Shown one piece after another: positions 45,203-54,421 of a DNA stretch of 64,000 nt. The stretch is from a virus. Position 1 is the first letter of the stretch. Each line of letters starts with the position of its first letter. Made by a program: the position numbers and the translations under genes. Below the pieces are notes generated by a model that worked only from the letters and a program-made list of their open reading frames with translations, searched no databases and was not told where the DNA came from. The DNA is taken from positions 1 through 64,000 of the IMG/VR virus record IMGVR_UViG_3300043568_001227. One strand, written 5' to 3'.

Positions 45203-45913
45203 ATGAAACTATCAATTATAATATCAACATACCAAAGAACAGATAACTCAACACCTTTTTACTTAAAAAGAGCGTTAGATTGTGTTTTTAATCAAACTCA
45301 TGAAGATTTTAAAGTTTACGTTATTGGAGACAAGTACGAAGATAATGAAGAGTTTATTAACATATGTAAAAGTTACGATAAAGATAAACTCTATTTTGAA
45401 AACCTCCCGTTTGCTAAAGAAAGGGACCGTTATGGTAAAGGGTATGCTCTTTGGTCTTACGGTGGTGTTAACGCGGTTAACTACGGAATTGATAAATCAT
45501 TAGACGATGGAAACTATTATATTTGTCATTTGGACCATGACGACGTATGGGAACCAAATCATTTAGAAGTAATTAATAAATGTCTATTAAATACAAACGC
45601 CGATTGGGTTTGTACTAAGTCAACTTACTTGTCACCAGAAAAAACTATGCCAAAAATAATTGGTATCGAAAATCATTATATTAATTTTCTACCAAGTTAT
45701 GCGACATTAATCCATTCTTCAGTATGTATGAATTTTAATACAATACCATTTAAATATCGTGATTTATTTGATGAAACAGGGGTTGTTGGGTTACCCTCTG
45801 ATGGTGAATTATGGAATAGATGTAGAGAACATATATTAAAAAATAACTTAAAAAGTTATTTAATTAACTCAATAACCTGTCACCATGATGAAGAAGGATT
45901 TGAAAGAAATTGA
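45203..45913 (+). CDS. GT2 glycosyltransferase
   Basis: A 236 aa GT-A enzyme: KLSIIISTYQRTDN at the start, CHLDHDDVWEPNHLEVI as the D-x-D motif (about 110), and LPSDGELWNRCREH in the acceptor region. No membrane segment. Last of the sugar genes before phoH. Confidence 0.75.
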   Translation: MKLSIIISTYQRTDNSTPFYLKRALDCVFNQTHEDFKVYVIGDKYEDNEEFINICKSYDKDKLYFENLPFAKERDRYGKGYALWSYGGVNAVNYGIDKSLDDGNYYICHLDHDDVWEPNHLEVINKCLLNTNADWVCTKSTYLSPEKTMPKIIGIENHYINFLPSYATLIHSSVCMNFNTIPFKYRDLFDETGVVGLPSDGELWNRCREHILKNNLKSYLINSITCHHDEEGFERN

Positions 45914-45972
45914 TTTACATAAACAGTAACTAAAGTATATTTTAAAAAACAATTAACATTTAAGTTTTTAAC

Positions 45973-46710
45973 ATGACAGAAAGAAAAAAAAGAAGTACAG
46001 TACCACCAAAACCAGTTGATGAGTACAAACCAAGACTAACAAAAAAAGAATTAATATCACAAATCATAAAGAAAAAATCTAAAGAGAAGTTTCTTTCGGA
46101 AAGTCAAAGAAAGTATTATGACATTTTAACTAATAGTCAAATTACCATTTGTTCAGGACCTGCAGGTGTTGGTAAAAGTTACATAGCGATGAAAGCGGCG
46201 GTAGATTTACTCGCAGACCCTACAACACCTTATGAAAAAATCATTATTGTAAGACCCGCAGTTGAGGCCGAAGAAAAATTAGGTTCACTCCCTGGTAATG
46301 TTGAAGAGAAATTAGACCCTTACATTTTCCCATCGTATTATTTATTAAATAAGATTATTGGTAAAGAAGCGAGAGAAAAATTAAAAGAGATTGAAGCTAT
46401 CGAAGTTTTTGCATTGGCCTACATGAGAGGTATGAACATCGACAATTCAATTCTACTATTCGAGGAGGCTCAGAACTCAACACCAAGTCAAATGAAATTA
46501 TTATTAACAAGGATTGGGTTTAATTCTAAATTCTTCCTTTCAGGTGACTTAGAACAATTTGACCGACATAAAGATAAAACTCAGACAGGGTTGTGGGACG
46601 CACTACAAAAGTTTCAAAATATGGATGATATTGGAACATTCGAATTCAAACCTGAAGATGTGGTTAGAAACCCATTAATTAGTAAAATCCTAAAAAGATA
46701 CGAAAACTAA
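45973..46710 (+). CDS. phoH: PhoH-like P-loop ATPase
   Basis: A 245 aa protein with Walker A CSGPAGVGKSYIAMKAAVDL (GKS near residue 67), Walker B ILLFEEAQNSTPSQMKLLLT and the downstream LSGDLEQFDRH sensor motif, matching PhoH. PhoH is widespread in T4-like phages and in some hosts responds to phosphate stress; its phage role is unsettled. Its own terminator follows. Confidence 0.9.
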   Translation: MTERKKRSTVPPKPVDEYKPRLTKKELISQIIKKKSKEKFLSESQRKYYDILTNSQITICSGPAGVGKSYIAMKAAVDLLADPTTPYEKIIIVRPAVEAEEKLGSLPGNVEEKLDPYIFPSYYLLNKIIGKEAREKLKEIEAIEVFALAYMRGMNIDNSILLFEEAQNSTPSQMKLLLTRIGFNSKFFLSGDLEQFDRHKDKTQTGLWDALQKFQNMDDIGTFEFKPEDVVRNPLISKILKRYEN

Positions 46711-46720
46711 AATAATTACG

Positions 46721-46766
46721 AACCCAATAAGTATAAATTCAATTTAATTTACTTATTGGGTTTTTT
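46721..46766 (+). terminator. Rho-independent terminator after phoH
   Basis: A 13-bp stem AACCCAATAAGTA / TACTTATTGGGTT (46721-46733 and 46750-46762), 16-nt AT-rich loop, then T run. Confidence 0.8.
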
Positions 46767-46784
46767 ACATATTTTTTTACGTAT

Positions 46785-47381
46785 ATGAGAATAGGTATAG
46801 AAATTAATGGTGTTCTACGAAACACTTTAGACAAAATAGAACAAACTTATCAAAAATTCATGATTGATAAGACTGACGGTATTGAGGAAGAAAACACCTT
46901 CAATTACGAGATAACAACACCTGTTGATAGTCTTGATTTAAAAAAACATTTTAGTTTTGAAAATGATGAGGAGTTATACTCATTCTTGTATGAAGAATTT
47001 CCTATGGAAATTTTTGGACATGCTCAATCAGCAGAATACTCAACATTTAACGATTTAAATGAAATCTACTTAAAATTAAGAAATGAACATGATTTAATTA
47101 TTATTTCTGACGAAATTAATAAATCAAAACCCGCTTCATTATTTTTCTTATCTAAATTTGGATGCGAATTTGAAAAGGTAAAATTCTATAGTAATTTAAC
47201 AATTAACTCTATGTGGGATGAAATTGATGTTTTACTTACCGCAAATCCCGCACTATTATTAGACCATCCATCAGATAAAACATTAATTAAATATGAAACA
47301 ATTTATAACAATAATGTTGAATCGGAATACACAATAAACACAATCAAAGAATTGGAAGATAAATTAAAAATTATTTTATAA
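46785..47381 (+). CDS. HAD-like protein with altered active site
   Basis: A 198 aa protein. The N-terminus MRIGIEINGVLRNTL matches HAD phosphatase motif I (DxD-G-V-L-R-D-T) except that both catalytic Asp and the following Asp are changed to Glu, Asn and Asn. A central YLKLRNEHDLIIISDEIN and a Rossmann-like C-half fit the fold. It may bind but not hydrolyse a phosphorylated ligand, or use Glu as a replacement. It overlaps the next gene by 1 nt. Confidence 0.6.
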   Translation: MRIGIEINGVLRNTLDKIEQTYQKFMIDKTDGIEEENTFNYEITTPVDSLDLKKHFSFENDEELYSFLYEEFPMEIFGHAQSAEYSTFNDLNEIYLKLRNEHDLIIISDEINKSKPASLFFLSKFGCEFEKVKFYSNLTINSMWDEIDVLLTANPALLLDHPSDKTLIKYETIYNNNVESEYTINTIKELEDKLKIIL

Positions 47382-47656
47382 TGTTAAAAATATTAGGAGA
47401 ACATTACTATTTGGATTTAGATAAGATTGACGAATATATCCAAATAAAACAAGAGCCGTCATCTTCTTCGGGTGAAACCGATAGTACACAAATTAATATC
47501 GTAAAATACGAAACGATTAAACTCATGTTAGATGTTATTATGGATGATGGAGATGAAGTCGACGAAACTTTAGCAGGTAAAGGGTCAGAGATTACAATTC
47601 CATTTAAATTAGCCTTTAACACACTTTTAAATAAAAAATTACTAAATAAATACTAA
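47381..47656 (+). CDS. Small phage protein of unknown function
   Basis: A 91 aa acidic protein: N-terminal YYLDLDKIDEYIQI, a Ser/Gly loop, then VKYETIKLMLDVIMDDGDEV and a helical C-terminus. No motif recognised. It overlaps the previous gene by 1 nt and lies 4 nt before the GT4-like gene. Confidence 0.5.
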   Translation: MLKILGEHYYLDLDKIDEYIQIKQEPSSSSGETDSTQINIVKYETIKLMLDVIMDDGDEVDETLAGKGSEITIPFKLAFNTLLNKKLLNKY

Positions 47657-47660
47657 TACA

Positions 47661-48725
47661 ATGAATAAAGAACAAATTTCAAAATTAGAACAGTCAGTTC
47701 AAAACATGAAAGATAAGAAATCAAGAATCTATCTTTTAGTTCAGGATACTAAGGGTAATGCCAAAGCATCAATCGCCTACATTTATAATTTAGGAATGGC
47801 ATTATTAAACGAAGGATATAACCCAATCATTTTACATGAGAAACCTGATTATACAGGAGTATCAGGATGGTTAGGTGAATCATACATGACATCATTACCT
47901 CATAAATCTATCGAAGGTCAAAACTTAGAGGTTTCACCTGAAGATTTTATTGTTATCCCTGAATTATACGGATTTGTAATGAGTCAAATCGCTAAATTAC
48001 CTTGTGGTAAAATTGTGTTATGTCAAGCTTATGACCACGTATTGGAAACATTACAACCAGGTCAATCTTGGTCACAATTAGGGTTTTACAAATGTATTAC
48101 TACATCAGAAACCCAAATGGAGTTTTTAGAAAACTTAATGAAAGGTATTTCTTATGATGTTTTAAAACCATTCATTTCGGAATCATTCACCAAACAAACA
48201 TTACCACCAAAACCAATTGTTGCAGTCCATTCAAGAGACCAAAGAGATTCGGTTAATTTAATTAAATCTTTCTACATAAAATTCCCTCAATATAGATGGG
48301 TCACTTTTAGAGATATGAGAGGTTTATCCGAAGAAGAATTTTCTAAATCATTAAAAGAAAGTTTCTTATCTGTATGGATTGATGAAACAAGTGCTTATGG
48401 TACATTCCCATTAGAATCAATGACTTGCGGGGTACCTGTTTTAGGTTTAACACCAAACTTACTACCATCTTGGATGTCAGAGGATAATGGTATATGGATT
48501 AACAATAAAAATCAAATGGTTGATTTTGTTGCTGACTTCTTACAAAATTGGTTGGAGGACAATGTTAACCCTAATTTATATGAGGAAATGATTAAAACAG
48601 TTGAGAATTTACCAACAAAAAAAGAATTCAATGAGGTTTCGGTAAAATTATTTACTGATTATATTAACACAAGATTTGCCTCATTTCAAGAACAATTAAC
48701 TAAACTAGAAACTATCGAAGAGTAA
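47661..48725 (+). CDS. GT4-like glycosyltransferase
   Basis: A 354 aa GT-B protein: IYLLVQDTKGNAKASIAYIY at the N-terminus, a linker, and a C-terminal donor domain (LSVWIDETSAYGTFPLESMT, then CGVPVLGL) carrying the acidic E of the GT4 family. 1-nt spacing to the next GT2 gene suggests they work together. Confidence 0.7.
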   Translation: MNKEQISKLEQSVQNMKDKKSRIYLLVQDTKGNAKASIAYIYNLGMALLNEGYNPIILHEKPDYTGVSGWLGESYMTSLPHKSIEGQNLEVSPEDFIVIPELYGFVMSQIAKLPCGKIVLCQAYDHVLETLQPGQSWSQLGFYKCITTSETQMEFLENLMKGISYDVLKPFISESFTKQTLPPKPIVAVHSRDQRDSVNLIKSFYIKFPQYRWVTFRDMRGLSEEEFSKSLKESFLSVWIDETSAYGTFPLESMTCGVPVLGLTPNLLPSWMSEDNGIWINNKNQMVDFVADFLQNWLEDNVNPNLYEEMIKTVENLPTKKEFNEVSVKLFTDYINTRFASFQEQLTKLETIEE

Positions 48726-48726
48726 T

Positions 48727-49539
48727 ATGGAAAACACACAAAAATTTGACGTATCGGTTATTTTACCAATTAAGTCAGGAAAAGCAAACGGATTTACTGA
48801 ATATTTTGAAAAATGTATTGAGTCATTAAAAAATCAAAAAGTTGGTATCAATGAATTAATTATAGTTCACACTAACGAAACACATATTGTAGATTACTTA
48901 AATCAATTTGATTTTGGTACTTTAAATGTAGTTAAAGTTGCGTGGACAAAAGACGCTAACTACGCATCACAAATAAATCATGGTGTGAGGTCGGCAAAAT
49001 CTAAATGGGTTTCTCTATTTGAGTTTGACGATGAGTATTCAAGTATTTGGTTTAAAAACGTTGAGGTCTACGCTAACTCATATCCTGATGTTGACGCATT
49101 CTTACCTATCGTTGTTGATACAGACCAAACAGGTAAATTTGCAGGATTTACAAATGAGGCAACATTCGCAGCAAACTTCACACCAGAAATGGGTATTTTA
49201 ACTCATGAAACTTTATTAGAATATCAGAATTTTCAAACTTCAGGTATGGTTATTAAAACATCATCTTTTATTGATTTTGGTTTAATTAAACCATCATTCA
49301 AATTAACATTTGGATATGAATTTTTCTTAAGAATGACACATAACTCAGTTAAGATTATGTCAATACCTAAGATTGGGTATAAACATGTTAACTTGAGAGA
49401 CGGGTCTATTTTTTGGAATTATAAAAATGGTGACGATAGATTAACGGAAGGTGAAGTAAGATTTTGGATTGACTCGGCCAAAAAAGAATACTTTTTTATT
49501 AACGACAGGGCCATAAAGTATGAACCCCAAACAGTTTAA
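48727..49539 (+). CDS. GT2-like glycosyltransferase
   Basis: A 270 aa GT-A protein: FDVSVILPIKSGKANGF at the start, a VSLFEFDDEYS acidic motif (about 98) in place of D-x-D, and conserved aromatic residues in the acceptor half. Stop and start overlap with the late sigma gene by 1 nt. Confidence 0.65.
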   Translation: MENTQKFDVSVILPIKSGKANGFTEYFEKCIESLKNQKVGINELIIVHTNETHIVDYLNQFDFGTLNVVKVAWTKDANYASQINHGVRSAKSKWVSLFEFDDEYSSIWFKNVEVYANSYPDVDAFLPIVVDTDQTGKFAGFTNEATFAANFTPEMGILTHETLLEYQNFQTSGMVIKTSSFIDFGLIKPSFKLTFGYEFFLRMTHNSVKIMSIPKIGYKHVNLRDGSIFWNYKNGDDRLTEGEVRFWIDSAKKEYFFINDRAIKYEPQTV

Positions 49540-50288
49540 TGACAGAAATTATTAATTTAACAGGAAACACCAATGTTGAGTTAAAAAAGAAAGGTAGAAA
49601 ACCAACACAATTAAATTATTTTGATGTTCCCGAAGAGCAGGCCGTTGTTAGATTTTTAGAATCAACCTCCTACGAAGAACGAAATAAAATTTATAATGAT
49701 TTTTTAAAAAAACCTTTAGATAAGATGATATCTTCGATAATTCGAAGATACAAATTATATAGAAAAGACATGGACTTTACGGAGATACATGTAGACACTC
49801 ACTCATTCTTAATGACAAAAATTGAAAAGTTTAAACCCTCTAGAGAGAAAAAAGCTTATTCATATTTTGGTACAATCTGTAAGAATTATCTTATGGGTCA
49901 AATTATTAAGGACCAAAAAGAAACTAACCGAAAAATATCATATGAAGATATCTCAACGAGTATAGAAAATAACCCTAACTTTTCTTACAGTATAGAAAAA
50001 GAAGGTATTGATTCAGAAAAAGTAATTAAAAACTTTTTACTTGAGTTAGATAATTTGCTAGAAAATGAGAGTTTATCGGAAAACGAAATCAAACTAGGTC
50101 ATGCGTTACATGACCTTTTTGAGAATTATGAATCTATTTTTATCGGTAACGATAATAATAAATTTAATAAAAATATTATACTACTCTCATTAAGGGAAAT
50201 GACTAATTTGTCAACCAAAGAAATTAGGGGGTCAATGAAGAAATACAAAACAATGTATTATACTTTAGTGGAGAATATGGTTAAATAA
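49539..50288 (+). CDS. 55: Late-transcription sigma factor, gp55-like
   Basis: A 249 aa protein with sigma-70 region 2-like sequence: the segment AYSYFGTICKNYLMGQII (about 108-125) resembles the conserved core of T4 gp55, and DFTEIHVDTHSFLMTKIEKF precedes it. The C-terminal half (about 150-249) has a helical region that could take the place of the promoter-recognition tail. gp55 directs host RNA polymerase to phage late promoters, normally with gp33 and gp45. Located next to late baseplate genes. Confidence is moderate to good by motif. Confidence 0.75.
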   Translation: MTEIINLTGNTNVELKKKGRKPTQLNYFDVPEEQAVVRFLESTSYEERNKIYNDFLKKPLDKMISSIIRRYKLYRKDMDFTEIHVDTHSFLMTKIEKFKPSREKKAYSYFGTICKNYLMGQIIKDQKETNRKISYEDISTSIENNPNFSYSIEKEGIDSEKVIKNFLLELDNLLENESLSENEIKLGHALHDLFENYESIFIGNDNNKFNKNIILLSLREMTNLSTKEIRGSMKKYKTMYYTLVENMVK

Positions 50289-50301
50289 AATTTTATAGTT
50301 A

Positions 50302-50310
50302 ATATTTATT
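50302..50310 (+). promoter_or_regulatory. ATATTTATT motif, putative late promoter
   Basis: Sense-strand ATATTTATT 3 nt upstream of the ATG at 50314. Confidence 0.45.
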
Positions 50311-50313
50311 GTA

Positions 50314-50691
50314 ATGGGAAGACCACAAAAAAAAGAAATTAATTTAACTAAAGAGTCGATGTTATCTTTGATGCAAGAAATCTATAATGAACTTGTTGAA
50401 CAAAGAAACACTGCGATTAGAATACAAAATAAAATGTTGACAATGATGAAAGAACCTGAAGATATGACTCTAATAGGTCCTGTTATTGAAAAGCAACAAA
50501 AAATCATTAACGATTGTGTTGAAAAGAAATTAACATTATCTAAACTGCAATCTACTATGTGGGAAAAATCTAATACCGCAGGAAGTGGTAGTTTCTCAAT
50601 TACTGATTTAGGTGTGGATGATGATTTATTAGAAAATTTAATACTAAAAGACGCGTCTAAACCTGACGGGTCTTACAAAATGAAAAACTAA
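50314..50691 (+). CDS. Small phage protein of unknown function
   Basis: A 125 aa helical protein: MGRPQKKEINLTKE, a charged coiled stretch (IYNELVEQRNTAIRIQNKML), and a short C-terminal Asp/Leu segment. It precedes the 635 aa tail protein by 5 nt. Virion assembly or tail role suggested by context only. Confidence 0.5.
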   Translation: MGRPQKKEINLTKESMLSLMQEIYNELVEQRNTAIRIQNKMLTMMKEPEDMTLIGPVIEKQQKIINDCVEKKLTLSKLQSTMWEKSNTAGSGSFSITDLGVDDDLLENLILKDASKPDGSYKMKN

Positions 50692-50696
50692 CTAAA

Positions 50697-52604
50697 ATGG
50701 CATCATTAGATTTAGGTCTTGATTATAAAGACGCACAAAAAAAGATTGCGGCGACCACCACATATAAGGATTTAAAAACTCAATATGATGACACTTCTAA
50801 AAAAGCTGGAGAGTCTTTTGATACTGCCAAACAAAACGTTACTGAGTCTATAGATAAAGTCAAAGAACAGACTAAAAGATTTCAAAGGGAAATCAAAAAT
50901 CAATTTGAACAATTACTAGATATTAATAATCTTACTGGTGGTAAGGGAGGTAGTTCAATTAGTTACGTTAAAAAAACATTAATTAGGGTTATTAAGAATA
51001 TTGAACCTAAAATTATTGAGCTTCTTATGGAAGAAGCAATAAATGCGGTTGGTTGTGACCAACAACAAACATATGCGGCTCAGGTGGTGTATGTTAAAGT
51101 AAGTTCAATAGACTTGATTAACCTATTAAAAAAAGACCCGTCAAGTAAAGAAGGTAAAGTCTTATACGAAAGAAATCCTGTTAACGTACAACTTTATCCA
51201 TTCTCAATGAACAAAGAGTTGTATCAAAGAATTCAAAGTGGTCAACCTTACTCAACTGACAACGGTCAACAATATATTGGTCAATCAGGACAAGCGTTAT
51301 TTGATATTCAATACGTTGACACAAATAACTTAGGAGAAACTGGTCCGTGGTTTAAGGTAACTCTACCTAATAGAGCAAACAATATTAATAAAGTTGGTAC
51401 TTTTTTAGCCGATTATTATAGAACAACTAAAGTTGTTGAGTTCACAAATATTATGGCAAATATTATGGAGTCATTAAGTGGAGCCATATCTATTAGTGCA
51501 AATGTTGGAGTAGCTCAAGCCGAAGACACTAATAAACTTATGTTAATCATCCAAAGGGTTTTAGGTTTATGTTTTGATAATAAAAAAGAAATCGATGTTA
51601 GTGGTATTGCAAAATTAGCCGAACTCGATGATATTGATGAGTCGTTTTTTGAATTCACAGATATTGATTTACGTAATATTGACCAAAGAGTAACTAACAT
51701 TAAAAATGGTGTGATTGAATTTGAGGATTGTGGTAATGTTAAATTACCCGTTAATTATGATGACATTCTAAATGATTTAGGTACATTAAATTTTATTGAG
51801 GATAAGGATTTAGTCGATGCTGCTGACGCATTAACTCAAACATTAATTAACAATCCTGAATGGCAAGGTTTTGCTATTGAGGGGAATATTAAAGCCACGG
51901 TAGATTTAAACTTCCTTAAATTAATCGTTCAAGGAATTGCCGCGTCGTTACTATCTCCAAAAGTATTATTACCAATATTTGTAATGTTAAAATCATTAGG
52001 TCAAACATTTGTTGATGGTGTTAACTCATTCGTCGCTTTCATGAAAACATTTAAAAAGTTTTTTATAAACTTAATGTCAAAAATAGGAGCTTTATTTGTT
52101 AAGGAACTTTTTGAAATAATTAAAAAAGATATTTTAAATTTAATCCAATCAGTAATTCAAGATGTTGCTAGAGAAAAAATGGATAAAAGAATTATTATGA
52201 TTTTAAAGTTAATCCAACTTATAATTGTTGTGGCTCAGTTTATATCGGATTGGCGTAAATGTAAGAGTGTTATTGATGAAATTCTATCATTGTTAAAGAT
52301 TGCGACTTCTGGATGGGGTGGTGAAATACCATTACCTCTATTATTTGCATCTCAATTTATGGATGGATATTCTGAATCTCGTGCGTTTATTGGAGCTATT
52401 GAGGAAATGCAAAAACTTGGTATCCCAACAGGTACAATGCCAGATGGAAGTCCTAATTTAGATGTTCTAAAAATGTTAGGGCAAATGAAATCTATGTCAT
52501 CGGAAGAGGCTGAAAATGGTAAGGTACAAATTGCAATACCACCATTAACAATGACACCAGCAGGTCTGACAGTTCCTTCGAGTGCTTTCGGTAAAAAAAT
52601 GTAA
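50697..52604 (+). CDS. Putative tail/baseplate structural protein
   Basis: A 635 aa protein. N-terminal 70 residues are a Lys/Gln-rich coiled coil. The middle (about 90-330) is mixed alpha/beta. Residues about 405-530 contain several hydrophobic helices (AASLLSPKVLLPIFVMLKSL, IMILKLIQLIIVVAQFI) unusual for a soluble virion protein. The C-terminus carries a polar Pro/Ala tail. Followed by a small gene and the gp5-like baseplate hub gene, so a baseplate, tail-tube or membrane-penetrating ejection protein is plausible. Family not recognised. Confidence 0.5.
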   Translation: MASLDLGLDYKDAQKKIAATTTYKDLKTQYDDTSKKAGESFDTAKQNVTESIDKVKEQTKRFQREIKNQFEQLLDINNLTGGKGGSSISYVKKTLIRVIKNIEPKIIELLMEEAINAVGCDQQQTYAAQVVYVKVSSIDLINLLKKDPSSKEGKVLYERNPVNVQLYPFSMNKELYQRIQSGQPYSTDNGQQYIGQSGQALFDIQYVDTNNLGETGPWFKVTLPNRANNINKVGTFLADYYRTTKVVEFTNIMANIMESLSGAISISANVGVAQAEDTNKLMLIIQRVLGLCFDNKKEIDVSGIAKLAELDDIDESFFEFTDIDLRNIDQRVTNIKNGVIEFEDCGNVKLPVNYDDILNDLGTLNFIEDKDLVDAADALTQTLINNPEWQGFAIEGNIKATVDLNFLKLIVQGIAASLLSPKVLLPIFVMLKSLGQTFVDGVNSFVAFMKTFKKFFINLMSKIGALFVKELFEIIKKDILNLIQSVIQDVAREKMDKRIIMILKLIQLIIVVAQFISDWRKCKSVIDEILSLLKIATSGWGGEIPLPLLFASQFMDGYSESRAFIGAIEEMQKLGIPTGTMPDGSPNLDVLKMLGQMKSMSSEEAENGKVQIAIPPLTMTPAGLTVPSSAFGKKM

Positions 52605-52606
52605 TT

Positions 52607-52819
52607 ATGACAAAAAAAGAACAATCGGAAAAAGCCGTAAAAATAATAAAAGACTACAAATCACACTCAAATAAAGATTTGACTTTTGTTATGGATTTTA
52701 TTCAGGAAGATTTTAAATTTACCAAAGATGCGGTCATTAAAATGACCGAACATTTAGATAAATTAGAATTAACTTACAATACTATTCTTAAAGAATATCA
52801 AAACAGAACTATTAAATAA
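52607..52819 (+). CDS. Small helical phage protein
   Basis: A 70 aa charged helical protein ([38 protein letters not shown]). Its stop overlaps the next start by 1 nt. Possibly a chaperone or assembly factor for the baseplate genes; no family recognised. Confidence 0.45.
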   Translation: MTKKEQSEKAVKIIKDYKSHSNKDLTFVMDFIQEDFKFTKDAVIKMTEHLDKLELTYNTILKEYQNRTIK

Positions 52820-54399
52820 TGAAAATAGACCAATCTAATAAGTATCAAATTATATTTCCTGGTATCGTTTACGATAACCAAGACCCGATGATGTTAGGTA
52901 GACTTAGAGTAATACCTGAAACACAAACATATAGTGATATTTTAGCTTCAGTTCCTGATTGGAATGAGGAAATAGATAAATGGACTTCTAAAGACCCGTT
53001 AATTTTTTTACCATTACTACCTTTTTATTTTAGCCAAGTACCGAAAAAAGACGAGTACGTACATATTATATATCAAAATAAAAAATTTAATTTCCAAAGT
53101 CAATTTTATATTCAAGGACCGTTTTCGTCACCAATGACAACACCTTTTGAGTATTATCAAGGCGCTAAGAAATTTTTAGCTGCGGGAGATAGAATTAAAC
53201 AAGGTATTTCGATTAAAAATAGTGATGGGCAATATCGTAACAAAGATAGTTATGGTGTATTTCCCGAACCTGGTGATAACGCATTGTTAGGACGTGGTTC
53301 CGCCGATGTAGTTGTTAAAGAAAATGAGGTTTTAATTAGAGCGGGTAAAACAAAAGTATTAAGTACAACACAATTACCTGTTGGAAATGCGATGAGGTCA
53401 TTCTTACAACTTTCAAATTTTACCCAACAAAAAGTTTTATTACCCCAAGAAAGTCAAGCTAGATTAGTTGAAAATGTAAAGGTAGTTAAAAAAATAATAA
53501 TCTGGGATATTGAAAATTTAGAAAACACTCAAAATGTTTTTAATGGGTCTGTTGGATTATACAATGTAATACCAAGTCAGAAAGTTAACAGTAAAAATTT
53601 TAAGTCCGACACTATCCTTAACTTAAGTGTTGGTACCGATTATAGTGGCCCTATTGAGGAAGTAAAATTTACCGCCAAAAGTTTTAACGAATCATTAACT
53701 TTAATTAATAAATTTAGTGATGGAGTTTTTAAAAAATTTATTGATTTACCTAATTATGTTGTTAACAACCAATTACGTAATATACCTCAAGACCAAATAT
53801 TTCCATTTGTTGTTACCCCATCAAAATTAACTTATGAAAAAGGTGTTAAATTCTCACCATCACAAGTTGTAAATGATGTTGCGGAACTAACTAATTATGT
53901 TAATTTTTATAGTAAAATTAAATTAAATATGGGGTTAGTTAATAGTGGGTGGTTTTTAGTTTGGGAAAACAAAAATGGAACTGCACTTATTGGACCTCAA
54001 GGGGATATTAAAACTGAAACAGTTACTCCATCCGAGTTTGTACCTTCAGATGTCACTTATGGTGTCTTAGGAGCTCAAAAAATTTATTTACTATCTCAAG
54101 ACTCTACAGGACCTAAAGGTAAGATTAGTTTAAGTCAAACTTTATATGGTATACCACAAGATAAATTTATTGGTGACGAAAGTAGTATTTTTAATAAGAC
54201 ATACCCAACAACAAGAGGTGATGAGTTAATGAAACTACTTAGAAAAATATTTTCATTTGTTACTGGTCACGTACATCCTGTGGCTACGGCACCACCTATT
54301 CCTGTTGCCGCAGGTAACGGACAAACCTCCGCAGAAATTAATGCAATTCTTGCTGACGCAGAAAATACCATCCTAAATCAAAATATCCGAATTAATTGA
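52819..54399 (+). CDS. Baseplate hub protein, gp5-like OB-fold
   Basis: A 526 aa protein. The N-terminal gp5/VgrG-type OB fold is visible as [20 protein letters not shown] (about 12-31), the stretch that in T4 gp5 reads G-x-V-x-D-x-x-D-P-x-x-x-G-R. A C-terminal [17 protein letters not shown] segment is typical of gp5-like spike connectors. No lysozyme (E-D-T) motif was seen, so unlike T4 gp5 it probably lacks muramidase activity. Located with tail genes downstream of gp55. Confidence 0.75.
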   Translation: MKIDQSNKYQIIFPGIVYDNQDPMMLGRLRVIPETQTYSDILASVPDWNEEIDKWTSKDPLIFLPLLPFYFSQVPKKDEYVHIIYQNKKFNFQSQFYIQGPFSSPMTTPFEYYQGAKKFLAAGDRIKQGISIKNSDGQYRNKDSYGVFPEPGDNALLGRGSADVVVKENEVLIRAGKTKVLSTTQLPVGNAMRSFLQLSNFTQQKVLLPQESQARLVENVKVVKKIIIWDIENLENTQNVFNGSVGLYNVIPSQKVNSKNFKSDTILNLSVGTDYSGPIEEVKFTAKSFNESLTLINKFSDGVFKKFIDLPNYVVNNQLRNIPQDQIFPFVVTPSKLTYEKGVKFSPSQVVNDVAELTNYVNFYSKIKLNMGLVNSGWFLVWENKNGTALIGPQGDIKTETVTPSEFVPSDVTYGVLGAQKIYLLSQDSTGPKGKISLSQTLYGIPQDKFIGDESSIFNKTYPTTRGDELMKLLRKIFSFVTGHVHPVATAPPIPVAAGNGQTSAEINAILADAENTILNQNIRIN

Positions 54400-54407
54400 T
54401 ATTTATA
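54399..54407 (+). promoter_or_regulatory. ATATTTATA motif, putative late promoter
   Basis: Sense-strand ATATTTATA 14 nt upstream of the ATG at 54422, overlapping the stop of the gp5-like gene. Confidence 0.5.
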
Positions 54408-54421
54408 AGTAAAACACTTAA

